Assembly: GCA_018675395.1 (NCBI GenBank)
Contig: JABGYE010000044.1
Location: forward strand, 1 to 13,624
Direction: 5' to 3'
Length of the DNA: 13,624 nucleotides
Source of the DNA: EC70 sp018675395
GTDB lineage: Bacteria; Verrucomicrobiota; Verrucomicrobiia; Verrucomicrobiales; DEV007
The notes beneath the pieces are model-generated. The model was not told the DNA's origin. It saw only the letters and a list, made by a program, of their open reading frames with translations, and did not search any database. Numbering within the stretch: the stretch's first letter is position 1; each line of letters begins with the position of its first letter. Positions 8,501 through 13,624 of the stretch are shown one piece after another. Made by a program: the position numbers and the translations under genes.

Positions 8501-10721
8501 TTTCCCAAGACCTGCCATGTTGCTGAGCGTTCACATAAATGCCCTGCCCCGAAGAGGTGAGGTTTTTTTGTTCTGTAACAATAGAAATTGAGGGAATGGC
8601 TGAAAGGGCATCAATCATTTCTTCAGTTGTATATCTTGAGGTTATATCAGGATCCATTCCGTAGTTGAGGCTCTGGCCATTGACTCCCGAAGTTGGCCAA
8701 TCGGCGGCTGTTTGTTGGTTGTAGATATCGTATAGGAATAAGTAAGTATGAGTATCAATGTTAGTGGCAAAGTGATTTTCCTTGAATGCGGCGGCCCTTA
8801 TCATTGCTGTCTTGCTTATCTTTATTGGGCCTTTATAGATATTTCCTACTGATGCGGTTGGCTCTGATCCGTTAGTGGTGTAACGAATAGTGGCACCAGG
8901 AGTTTTACTTGAGATCTGCAGCATGAAAGGTTCCGTGAAGAACCCGCGATCCACACTGAACTGAGTGTCCTTAACGAAACCTAATGCTATGCCGCCCTCG
9001 TTGCGGCGCTTTGGTGTATCTGTTTCTAAGTATCCCTCACTAAGATTCACTGGATCTAGTCCGTAAGAAATGCCCTGTTCTTGAGTTGGAAATTTAGAGG
9101 CAAATTCACTAATTATTTTGAGAGTACCATTAGAATCTTTTCTTGTTAAGGCAAGGTATTCGCCGTCAGCGTCAAGGCTAAAATTCGTGTGCTGTTCGTA
9201 TCTGGGGTCGGTTCGATCTTTTCCTGATGCAAAGATTACAAGGTAGTTATTGGATTTGATTGTTTGCTGAGAAAAGGCCCACTTATTTAACTGATCCTTG
9301 TCGTCTGTGAGGTAGTAATCTTGTAAGCTGATCGTATCATCGGTTGGATTCCAGATCTCAATCCAATCAGGTCTATCATTATTTAAATCGGTAAGGGAAC
9401 TTCCTCCAGTTGCCATAAATTCATTGATGAGGAGGTGTTCGAGTGATGGGAAGACAGGGACTTCACGTGGATCTTTAGGGTCATACCCTTTTTCCAATTC
9501 GTAGCGGTCATTTGCACCGTCCTGATCAGTGTCACGATCGTTAGGATTTGTATTGTATTTTAAAAGTTCTTCCCGGTCATTGATGCCGTCACCGTCCGAA
9601 TCACTAAGCAATGGATTAGTTGCAGGTTGTCCGTTTATTTCCTCTGGATCGGTCAGTCCATCTTGGTCCGTGTCAGGGTTAGCCGGATCAGTGAAATAAA
9701 CTAAATGTTCAATGTTATCGTTTATGCCGTCACTATCAGAATCTACTGAGGTTGGATCTGTTCCTAAGTTGAATTCTTCAAGATTTGTTAGGTCATCATT
9801 GTCGGGATCGGAGGAGTGGTCGGATAGGATGTTATTAAAGTAATTTAATTCCCAGGAGTCAGGAATGCCGTCTTCATCATTATCGTCTGGAGCGTGAACT
9901 CCAGACTTAAAGGCAAGGTAATCAATTTCAACGGCTGCAGTTTCTGCCGTTGAAGAAAGCTGTAATGAGACGTAGGGGAAACTTTCTTCGGTACCAGTAG
10001 ACAATCCTATGTCTTTGGAGATGAATGGTGAGATGGATCCGTTCCTATAAGCGTTTAATTTATAACGGCCCTCGTTTTTTTCGGTTTCTTTAATAGTGAT
10101 CCAAAATTCATTCCAAACTGTAGGGTCTAGAGGATGGAATAAAGCATTGTTGGAATCACTGACAAAGAAACCGTCATTGGGAAAGAGTGCGTCAGTTCCT
10201 TTGATGCCCAAAGAAAAACTAATTCTGCCACCATTTACTCTCAGGTTAATGATTCCTTTGGCATTGGCATGTGGGCTAAGACCATTGGGAGAGTCAATTA
10301 GATAGGGTGATGAATAAGGGATTTTGATTCGGAAAGCAATGGTTGCTCCTGATTTTAAAAATGTTGGCTGGACGCCTTCTTGAATTAATAAATTATGAGT
10401 CAAAGCCAGTCTTCTATTATTGTTTCTGCCTGAACTAGTCACAGCGTCTACCATGAGTAGAGCGTTGTTCCCAGGTTCATCTTTGATGGGGACTATTGAG
10501 ATTCCACCTGGATTTCCGGAGTCTGGAGTTGTGCCGTCCCACTGATCAGAATTATTATTATGATCCCATGTCCCATCTAATGAGGCATCAGCCATGCTAG
10601 CTGCTAAGTTTCCTGCAAATTTATAATCCCAGCCAGTGATTGGCTCGGGATAATTTTCTGCGTTGCTCTTGGAGATTTGCAAGAGGATCGAAAAAATTAA
10701 AATTATTTTGCCATGGTGCAT
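5535..10721 (-). CDS. Giant exported CotH-domain protein with TSP3 calcium repeats, two lamin-tail domains and chitobiase C-terminal-like domain
   Basis: A 1728-residue extracellular protein. In order: signal peptide 1-21 (cleavage after S-N-A); LamG-like beta-sandwich about 22-275; thrombospondin type 3-like calcium repeats about 279-420 (DDNDEDGIPDSWE, DTDQDGLTD, DSDGDGINDREE); lamin-tail domain about 428-560 (LLINEFMATGG, DWIEIWN); chitobiase C-terminal-like domain about 590-665 (GATIRYTTNGSEPT); CotH kinase-like domain about 690-1060 with GLRIRGG (762-768), NPKHSFRLFF, the YWGLYMTHERAE segment (E868) and HDGEHSLG (997-1004); a helical segment to about 1135; a galactose-binding-like sandwich about 1215-1378 (YDDGFVAYLNG); a second lamin-tail domain about 1430-1570; and a C-terminal module about 1610-1728 (SYSIETSIDMKSW, RYLRLKINY). 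Bacillus CotH phosphorylates spore coat proteins; kinase activity here is inference. The calcium repeats and sandwiches suggest adhesion or matrix binding. The frame is intact throughout. Confidence 0.9.
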   Translation of the reverse strand: MHHGKIILIFSILLQISKSNAENYPEPITGWDYKFAGNLAASMADASLDGTWDHNNNSDQWDGTTPDSGNPGGISIVPIKDEPGNNALLMVDAVTSSGRNNNRRLALTHNLLIQEGVQPTFLKSGATIAFRIKIPYSSPYLIDSPNGLSPHANAKGIINLRVNGGRISFSLGIKGTDALFPNDGFFVSDSNNALFHPLDPTVWNEFWITIKETEKNEGRYKLNAYRNGSISPFISKDIGLSTGTEESFPYVSLQLSSTAETAAVEIDYLAFKSGVHAPDDNDEDGIPDSWELNYFNNILSDHSSDPDNDDLTNLEEFNLGTDPTSVDSDSDGINDNIEHLVYFTDPANPDTDQDGLTDPEEINGQPATNPLLSDSDGDGINDREELLKYNTNPNDRDTDQDGANDRYELEKGYDPKDPREVPVFPSLEHLLINEFMATGGSSLTDLNNDRPDWIEIWNPTDDTISLQDYYLTDDKDQLNKWAFSQQTIKSNNYLVIFASGKDRTDPRYEQHTNFSLDADGEYLALTRKDSNGTLKIISEFASKFPTQEQGISYGLDPVNLSEGYLETDTPKRRNEGGIALGFVKDTQFSVDRGFFTEPFMLQISSKTPGATIRYTTNGSEPTASVGNIYKGPIKISKTAMIRAAAFKENHFATNIDTHTYLFLYDIYNQQTAADWPTSGVNGQSLNYGMDPDITSRYTTEEMIDALSAIPSISIVTEQKNLTSSGQGIYVNAQQHGRSWERSASFEIIDSKKIKSDMQINCGLRIRGGFSRTSSNPKHSFRLFFRDEYEGVLKYPLFESEGVDTFSKLDLRTSQNYSWAFGGSGANNTYLRELLGRDLQGATGQPYTKSRYHHLYLNGIYWGLYMTHERAEANFGESYFGGNEKDYDTIKSAGSSGGYNTEATDGSISDGSAWHTLWTMAQDLSRGPSIDRFMEMQGLDPDGTRNPEIPIYLDVNNLIDYSMIIGYTGNTDAPPGNNNWYGIRNRVSNDLGFQFFVHDGEHSLGAYGATRDTINRDRGAGRSYNKSNPAYIRYYIEESSPEFRLRFADRAHQYLFNDGPLTTSQVLAKLQHRKETVSKAIIAESARWGDSARGDPYDKEDWGNAVKRLENEIQGRRDIFLNHLRQGQLYPKIAAPQYVQHGGQIAMNSTIGVWAPIEATHLYYVIGEKDSDPEDWIDELDPRQLGGSPSLRSKSLLINETVLAPENASKRAIMPNGPEIDNAWFLNEFDDSSWPKGQMGAGYDKGTGYNEFIDPVFNFRDEVTPSEIETVFMRINFQIEDPSQHNTLTLKVRYDDGFVAYLNGQEIIRKNAPGNAGSPLPFDSKATAGHKDSLAKKLQSFTIPKGSFALNKGANLLAIHGLNDLKGSSDMLLSASLVSNKGQNEDTVYITIPEPIKSPTWIKSRSYNSRTGEWSALNSAFFTTGNPPTNQNIVISEIHYHPSAPTGFELNINPDFDQDDFEFIEIMNVSNDSINLGGCAFVQTPTNNRLEGVEFEFEPTTIIKANQRLVIVANRLAFEARYPGIKIAGDYSNRLDNAGEWITLVNKDGAIIDSFRYNDKEPWPKLSDGSGPSLFLKEPNTLPNTSDATNWSSSMTGGGNPTNANAINFFGNPTADADEDGTNAIMEYALGLSDFIPSSNHFPKIQIINIEGQDYLNFNFRKNPKATNISYSIETSIDMKSWQNSENDESMHFEGESLDMDGTPIHTFRLKTPITDENSVRYLRLKINY

Positions 10722-10775
10722 TAAATTTTATAACAAATGGTATTTGGCGGGCGTTGAATTAACTCGATATACATA

Positions 10776-10791
10776 AGTCATTTCTAGTCAT
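10776..10791. repeat. Tandem AGTCAT direct repeats with 10-base period, inside an ATACAT/ATGTAT inverted repeat
   Basis: AGTCAT occurs at 10776-10781 and again at 10786-10791, one helical turn apart. The pair is framed by ATACAT (10769-10774) and ATGTAT (10790-10795), a 6-base inverted repeat. The site lies 55-70 bases upstream of the CotH start, a suitable place for a regulator of that gene. In AT-rich intergenic DNA short repeats like these arise by chance fairly often, so the operator reading is tentative. Confidence 0.3.
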
Positions 10792-10922
10792 GTATTATGG
10801 AGGTAAATTTCCTTAAATTACATCTTAAAGATTTATACTTTTTCATCGTCATGGATTCAGCAAGTTATAAATTTTATGGAAAGGTTTCTTTAATCTAGAA
10901 AACTGTAACTTATCTAAAATGC

Positions 10923-10934
10923 ATGGTAAACCAT
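10923..10934. repeat. Inverted repeat ATGGT-AA-ACCAT, possible operator
   Basis: A perfect 5-base inverted repeat with a 2-base centre. Its right arm also pairs outward: CCATTA (10931-10936) is complementary to TAATGG (10957-10962), and TGCAT (10920-10924) to ATGCA (10964-10968). The cluster sits about 70-110 bases upstream of the nrdR start. It may be a protein-binding site or part of a folded leader, but it does not match the NrdR box. Confidence 0.3.
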
Positions 10935-10989
10935 TACTGAATAGTTAACCAATTCTTAATGGAATGCACATTTATGTACGACTTGAGCG

Positions 10990-11018
10990 TTGACGAGAGA
11001 GTCTTAGATCGTTCTTAT
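10990..11018 (+). promoter_or_regulatory. Candidate sigma-70 type promoter of nrdR
   Basis: TTGACG at 10990-10995 matches the -35 consensus in five of six positions. After a 17-base spacer, TCTTAT at 11013-11018 matches the -10 consensus in four of six. Transcription would begin near 11025, leaving only about 8 bases before the ATG at 11033, so the message would be nearly leaderless. This would also exclude the in-frame TTG at 11018 as a start, since it lies at the -10 element. Confidence 0.4.
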
Positions 11019-11032
11019 TGAATGCTAAAACA

Positions 11033-11524
11033 ATGCGATGCAATAAATGCGGAAATTTTAACGATAAAGTAGTCGATTCACGCGAGGCCAAAGATGGATT
11101 ATCCGTTAGGCGTAGGCGTGAGTGTGTAGATTGCGGGCACAGGTTTACTACTTATGAGCAGTTAGAACACAGCGAAATACGGGTAGTTAAACGGGACGGC
11201 ATTAGGGAGCCTTTCAGTCGTGATAAATTACTGAATGGATTGGTAAAAGCCTGTGAAAAACGCCCTGTTAGCATTGATATCCTAGAAAGGGCAACTGACA
11301 AGATCATAGCTGAGATTCAAACTGAAGGGTCCAAAGAAGTGTTAACTCAGGTGATCGGAGCTCGGGTAATGTCAATGCTTGAAGCCATTGATCCAGTCGC
11401 CTATGTAAGATACGCATCCGTCTACAGAGAATTTCAGGATGTGGGTGAGTTCATCGATGAGATTGAGTCGCTCGGGAGACGTCCGGTCAAGGGGGCAAAG
11501 GGCTCTGATTTTTTTAGACAATAG
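11033..11524 (+). CDS. nrdR: Transcriptional repressor NrdR
   Basis: A 163-residue NrdR, slightly longer than the usual 150-160. NrdR represses ribonucleotide reductase operons by binding paired NrdR boxes, with DNA binding controlled by ATP and dATP in its ATP-cone. The zinc ribbon is C3-x2-C6 and C31-x2-C34, with the conserved DSR (15-17) and the basic VRRRREC segment between; GHRFTTYE follows. The ATP-cone spans about 49-139, starting with VVKRDG (51-56) and PFSRDKL, and ending with DPVAYVRYASVYREF. The start at 11033 (MRCNKCGN) matches the family exactly; the TTG at 11018 would add five residues not seen in relatives. The sequence before the ATG has no Shine-Dalgarno motif. No ribonucleotide reductase gene is in the window. 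It is followed after 92 bases by an ATP-cone-like protein gene. Confidence 0.97.
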   Translation: MRCNKCGNFNDKVVDSREAKDGLSVRRRRECVDCGHRFTTYEQLEHSEIRVVKRDGIREPFSRDKLLNGLVKACEKRPVSIDILERATDKIIAEIQTEGSKEVLTQVIGARVMSMLEAIDPVAYVRYASVYREFQDVGEFIDEIESLGRRPVKGAKGSDFFRQ

Positions 11525-11541
11525 CTTGCCTTGTATCGCTG

Positions 11542-11575
11542 AATTGGAGCATCATATTCTCTTTATTGCTCAATT
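11542..11575 (+). terminator. Stem-loop after nrdR, possible weak terminator
   Basis: AATTGGAGCA (11542-11551) pairs with TGCTCAATT (11567-11575) to give a 9-pair stem with one bulged G and a 15-base loop, 17 bases past the nrdR stop. There is no run of T after it, only AAATTAATCCC, so intrinsic termination would be inefficient. It could instead be an mRNA-stabilising or processing hairpin. Confidence 0.3.
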
Positions 11576-11616
11576 AAATTAATCCCTATTTAATATCCAA
11601 CCTCAGTATTAATAAC

Positions 11617-12174
11617 ATGGTTTGTCAGCCCAATATTTTACCTCTTTTAAAATTTGGAGATCACGAAGTTGTTAGCTATGAAGCTCGCTGGCTATCAGAT
11701 GAAATCAGTAAGGCGGCGGATAAGGCGGGGCATCCTGATTGGTTCTTTGCAGGTGATATTACGAGAGCTGTCATTGAATATCTTAGGCATCGTTTTCCAA
11801 AGAACATAATCACAATTGAAGAGCTCTATAAGAAAATAGAGATGGCGCTTTCTCATATGGGATGTGATGACATTGCTAGCCGGTTGGAGATTTTGCCTCC
11901 GCCCGTTCGTATTTCATTGCTGGACGTTGCTCGAGATGCAGGAAGTGGTTTTGAGTTGGAATTCTTCCGGTTGTTGCGTCAGCGGTTAGCTGAGTGTGAG
12001 AGGAGTGGGACTTCTCAGATCATGTGTTATGGCTTGCGTAAAGCCGTTAAGGATTTGTGTTGTGCGGGGCGATGGAATAGGGCTTGTGAAAAGTTAACGG
12101 AAGAGATTAATGACTTCATTATATTTGAGTTGTCCAAGACTCGTGAAGGTGAAATAAGTCTTATATTAAAATAA
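11617..12174 (+). CDS. Unnamed protein with divergent ATP-cone-like N-terminal domain
   Basis: A 185-residue cytoplasmic protein I do not recognise as a named family. Residues about 10-92 follow the ATP-cone pattern: LLKFGDHEVVSYEARWLSDE (10-29) parallels the VVKRDG-x-x-x-PF-[DS]-R-x-K-[IL] opening, ISKAADKAG parallels the first helix, DITRAVIEYL (47-56) the second, and ITIEELYKKIEMALSHMGCDDIA (65-87) the last helices ending in the ALM-x-x-G-x-x-D-x-A pattern. The lysine is kept (K12) but the RDG is FGD, so nucleotide binding is uncertain. The C-terminal half (about 94-185) starts with PPPVR and is helical, with cysteines at CCAGRWNRACEKL; I recognise no domain in it. There is no zinc ribbon. 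It lies between nrdR and a hinT gene on the same strand, which suggests a link to nucleotide metabolism. ATG at 11617 has no ribosome site. Confidence 0.7.
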   Translation: MVCQPNILPLLKFGDHEVVSYEARWLSDEISKAADKAGHPDWFFAGDITRAVIEYLRHRFPKNIITIEELYKKIEMALSHMGCDDIASRLEILPPPVRISLLDVARDAGSGFELEFFRLLRQRLAECERSGTSQIMCYGLRKAVKDLCCAGRWNRACEKLTEEINDFIIFELSKTREGEISLILK

Positions 12175-12212
12175 AAGCTGCCATTAGCTTGAGGACCTAA
12201 TGAAGATTGGTC

Positions 12213-12566
12213 ATGTCCGAGAAGACTCTGTTTGAAAGAATTATTGATAGGGAGATTTCTGCCGACATCATTCACGAGGATAATATTTGCCTAGCATTTA
12301 AAGACATTGCTCCACAGGCACCATTCCATATTTTAGTAATTCCAAAGAAACCAATTCCTAGGCTAGGTGAGGCTATTGACGAGGATCAGAATACTTTGGG
12401 TCACTTGTTGCTTACTGCTCGATCCATTGCCCACGATTTGGGACTTGCAGATAAGGAAAAGGGCTTTCGTATAGTCATTAATAACGGTAATGACGGAGGC
12501 GAAACAGTTCCTCATTTGCATGTGCATTTAATCGGTGGGAGATCCCTTAACTGGCCCCCTGGATAG
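12213..12566 (+). CDS. hinT: HIT family protein, HinT-type purine nucleoside phosphoramidase
   Basis: A 117-residue HIT protein of the Hint/PKCI branch, full length. HinT enzymes hydrolyse purine nucleoside phosphoramidates and aminoacyl-adenylates in the cytoplasm. The N-terminus has TLFERIIDREISADIIHEDN, which is the standard opening, then AFKDIAPQAPFHILVIPKKP, and near the end NNGNDGGETVPHLHVHLIGG, which contains the histidine triad H-L-H-V-H with the middle-to-last histidine acting as nucleophile in the family. The protein ends in the conserved WPPG. The ATG at 12213 was preferred to the in-frame TTG at 12207, since MSEKTLFERI matches relatives. It follows the ATP-cone-like gene by 38 bases and probably shares its transcript. 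It converges with the LRR gene on the other strand, 13 bases apart. Confidence 0.95.
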   Translation: MSEKTLFERIIDREISADIIHEDNICLAFKDIAPQAPFHILVIPKKPIPRLGEAIDEDQNTLGHLLLTARSIAHDLGLADKEKGFRIVINNGNDGGETVPHLHVHLIGGRSLNWPPG

Positions 12567-12569
12567 GGC

Positions 12570-12587
12570 TTGAGTTGGGTTACTCAA
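12570..12587. terminator. Short hairpin between convergent hinT and LRR genes
   Basis: TTGAGT (12570-12575) and ACTCAA (12582-12587) form a 6-pair stem with a 6-base loop. It starts 3 bases after the hinT stop and overlaps the last codons of the opposing LRR gene (stop 12580-12582). Position suggests a bidirectional terminator, but the stem is short and lacks a T-tract in either direction. Confidence 0.3.
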
Positions 12588-13344
12588 ATCTTAGTGTGCA
12601 ATTTGGAAGAGCTTTTTTCATTTCATCTATTCCATCATCAGTGAATTGGGTGTTCCGTAGATCGAGGGAACGAAGTTTATTGAGTTTTCCTAATTCAGTG
12701 ATTGAGGCATCGCTAACGCTTGTTTCTTGAAGCCATAACTCTTCAAGATTTCGAAGTTTAGATATTTCTTTGATGCCCTTGTCTGTGATTCTGGTTTCGC
12801 CGAGATTTAGCCCCTTAAGATTGATTAGAATTTTTATCTGCATTAAGCCATGATCGGTTATGGGGTTTCCTCTCAGCCCCAAGTATTCTAGTTGGGGCAT
12901 TTTTTTTAGATGGAGTAGGCCTTGATCATTTATGAGAGTTGATCCGATTGGTAGAAATTTAAGGGAGTTGATTTTTGAGAGTTGCTCGAGGCCGGCATTC
13001 CCTATTTTAGTTTTGTAGAGGTTAAGCCATTCCAGTTTGTTTAAAGCTGAAAGATGAGGCATGCCGGCATCAGTGATCTGCGTCCTTTCTAAAGATAGGT
13101 CAGTAATTTCTTTAAAATTGGATATGAGTATAAGGTCCGAGTCGGACACTTTATTGTTTCCATTTCCGAGAACTTCAGTGACCGATCCCGTTTTCTTGTC
13201 CGTGAAGATAGTGATTCCCAGAGACTTTATTTTTTCTTTTTCTAGTGACTCTTCATTGTTCTGACATTGAGCATCAATGATGAGCGAGGAAATGGCTATT
13301 AAAGAAGCAAAGGCTAAAGCTGTTGATGGTGGACCGAGAGTCAT
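12580..13344 (-). CDS. Exported leucine-rich-repeat protein, seven 24-residue repeats
   Basis: A 254-residue protein made of a signal peptide, a short spacer and an LRR solenoid. The N-terminus MTLGPPSTALAFASLIAISS is hydrophobic with a likely cleavage after I-D-A (A25). Seven repeats of exactly 24 residues occupy about 75-242, on the pattern L-x-x-L-x-L-x-x-T-x-I-T-D-x-G-[LI]-x-x-[LI], for example LEYLGLRGNPITDHGLMQI and LKGLNLGETRITDKGIKEI. The protein closes with LPNCTLRF. This ribonuclease-inhibitor-like or cysteine-less F-box-like repeat type is common in Planctomycetota and Verrucomicrobiota and serves protein binding; the partner is unknown. The frame is open up to an ATG at 13440, but that start would overlap the upstream gene by about 60 bases and bury the signal peptide, so 13344 is chosen. 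An inverted repeat directly precedes this start. Confidence 0.82.
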   Translation of the reverse strand: MTLGPPSTALAFASLIAISSLIIDAQCQNNEESLEKEKIKSLGITIFTDKKTGSVTEVLGNGNNKVSDSDLILISNFKEITDLSLERTQITDAGMPHLSALNKLEWLNLYKTKIGNAGLEQLSKINSLKFLPIGSTLINDQGLLHLKKMPQLEYLGLRGNPITDHGLMQIKILINLKGLNLGETRITDKGIKEISKLRNLEELWLQETSVSDASITELGKLNKLRSLDLRNTQFTDDGIDEMKKALPNCTLRFE

Positions 13345-13345
13345 G

Positions 13346-13360
13346 CGTAAGCTTCTTACG
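13346..13360 (-). promoter_or_regulatory. Inverted repeat CGTAAG-(3)-CTTACG just before the LRR start codon
   Basis: A perfect 6-base inverted repeat with a 3-base loop, one base upstream of the minus-strand ATG at 13344 and inside the 37-base gap after the DUF2339-like gene. In mRNA it would form a tight hairpin covering the place of the ribosome site (AAGAAG lies within it), so it could lower or control translation. It could also be a DNA-binding site. Confidence 0.4.
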
Positions 13361-13381
13361 TTAGCTCGTCTTTTTTGATGC

Positions 13382-13624
13382 CTAAAGGAGCTTGTTGATC
13401 TTTTCCTTATAACGGGTGTATACATAACCCAGCCCAACAAATACGGCTCCTAAGACGAAGAGGCTGGCAATTTTCATCTCTGTGCTAAGTCCCAAAATGA
13501 TTGGAACAAGAGAAAGAAGTGCAATGCCTAGGGTTCCGAGGCCCATGAGCCGATACCATCTTTCCTTTAGGCTAAGTCCTAGGATGAAATATATTACGGC
13601 TAGACCTGCCCAAATGATTGAGCG
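13382..13624 (-). CDS. DUF2339-like integral membrane protein, C-terminal fragment
   Basis: The minus strand has an open frame from the window edge to a TAG at 13382-13384, encoding 80 residues with no start in the window's own context. The sequence holds two to three hydrophobic spans: IIWAGLAVIYFILGLSL, then a basic KERWYR, then LMGLGTLGIALLSLVPIILG, and finally IASLFVLGAVFVGLGYVYTR followed by a charged tail KEKINKLL. The arrangement (W-x-GL span, R-x-x-GL span, then a last span ending in a YxYxR-like motif) resembles the end of DUF2339 multi-pass membrane proteins found widely in bacteria, whose function is unknown. Assignment rests on this pattern only. It is the gene before the LRR gene on the same strand, 37 bases apart. 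Confidence 0.55.
   Translation of the reverse strand, partial: RSIIWAGLAVIYFILGLSLKERWYRLMGLGTLGIALLSLVPIILGLSTEMKIASLFVLGAVFVGLGYVYTRYKEKINKLL

Larger units (their letters stand above)
10722..11032. other. Divergent intergenic region between the CotH gene and nrdR
   Basis: This AT-rich stretch of 311 bases separates two divergent genes and must hold both promoters. I found no coding frame and no RNA gene in it. It contains a pair of AGTCAT direct repeats 10 bases apart, a 5-2-5 inverted repeat ATGGT-AA-ACCAT, a larger imperfect symmetry around it, and a candidate promoter for nrdR; these are listed separately. On the CotH side the bases just before its start read TTGTTATAAAATTTA on the minus strand, AT-rich and -10-like, but no matching -35 at a normal distance was seen. 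Confidence 0.6.

Noticed and set aside
9450..9890. Repetitive DNA on the - strand that could be taken for a tandem repeat array
   Set aside because: It encodes the Asp-rich thrombospondin type 3-like calcium repeats; the repetition is at protein level and imperfect in DNA.
10762..10778. Possible NrdR box around the sequence ACTCGATATACATAAGT
   Set aside because: Only the left half resembles the known palindrome, about nine of sixteen positions agree, there is no paired second box, and it faces the CotH gene rather than a ribonucleotide reductase gene.
13345..13440. Longer LRR protein starting at 13440
   Set aside because: The extra 32 residues overlap the end of the DUF2339-like frame and would put a basic stretch before the signal peptide.

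Overview
The window looks like chromosome of a moderately AT-rich member of the Verrucomicrobiota (the wider Planctomycetota-Verrucomicrobiota group is the safe placement). The evidence is the kind of protein families present: a DUF1588/DUF1585 heme protein next to a Tat-exported DUF1552 protein, a very large secreted CotH/lamin-tail/thrombospondin-repeat protein, a zinc-ribbon plus membrane-anchor plus CAP-domain protein, and secreted leucine-rich-repeat proteins. No RNA gene, CRISPR array, insertion sequence or phage gene was seen.

Layout. Region A (1-2883, + strand): the C-terminal end of a DUF1588/DUF1585 cytochrome-like protein, then DUF1552, then a secreted PF00756-type esterase, closely spaced and probably co-transcribed. 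Region B (2940-5125, +): a small BspA-type LRR lipoprotein and a membrane-anchored CAP-domain protein. Region C (5145-10721, - strand): a 1728-residue exported CotH protein followed 21 bases later by a small NTF2-like protein; this pair converges on region B. Region D (10722-11032): a 311-base divergent intergenic region with short symmetric repeats and a plausible promoter for nrdR. Region E (11033-12566, +): NrdR, an unnamed protein whose first half resembles an ATP-cone, and a HinT-type HIT protein. Region F (12580-13624, -): an exported LRR protein preceded by the C-terminal end of a DUF2339-like membrane protein that runs off the window.

How the genes fit together. Most of the coding capacity is for exported or surface proteins. 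Region A is probably an outer-surface or periplasmic module of unknown chemistry, with the esterase as the only member whose reaction type can be guessed. Region E is the housekeeping part: NrdR represses ribonucleotide reductase genes in response to ATP/dATP, and the adjacent ATP-cone-like protein may sense the same nucleotides. This second protein is the best candidate for something undescribed. Most start codons lack a recognisable Shine-Dalgarno sequence, so several starts were chosen from protein features (signal peptides, zinc-ribbon position) rather than from ribosome binding sites.
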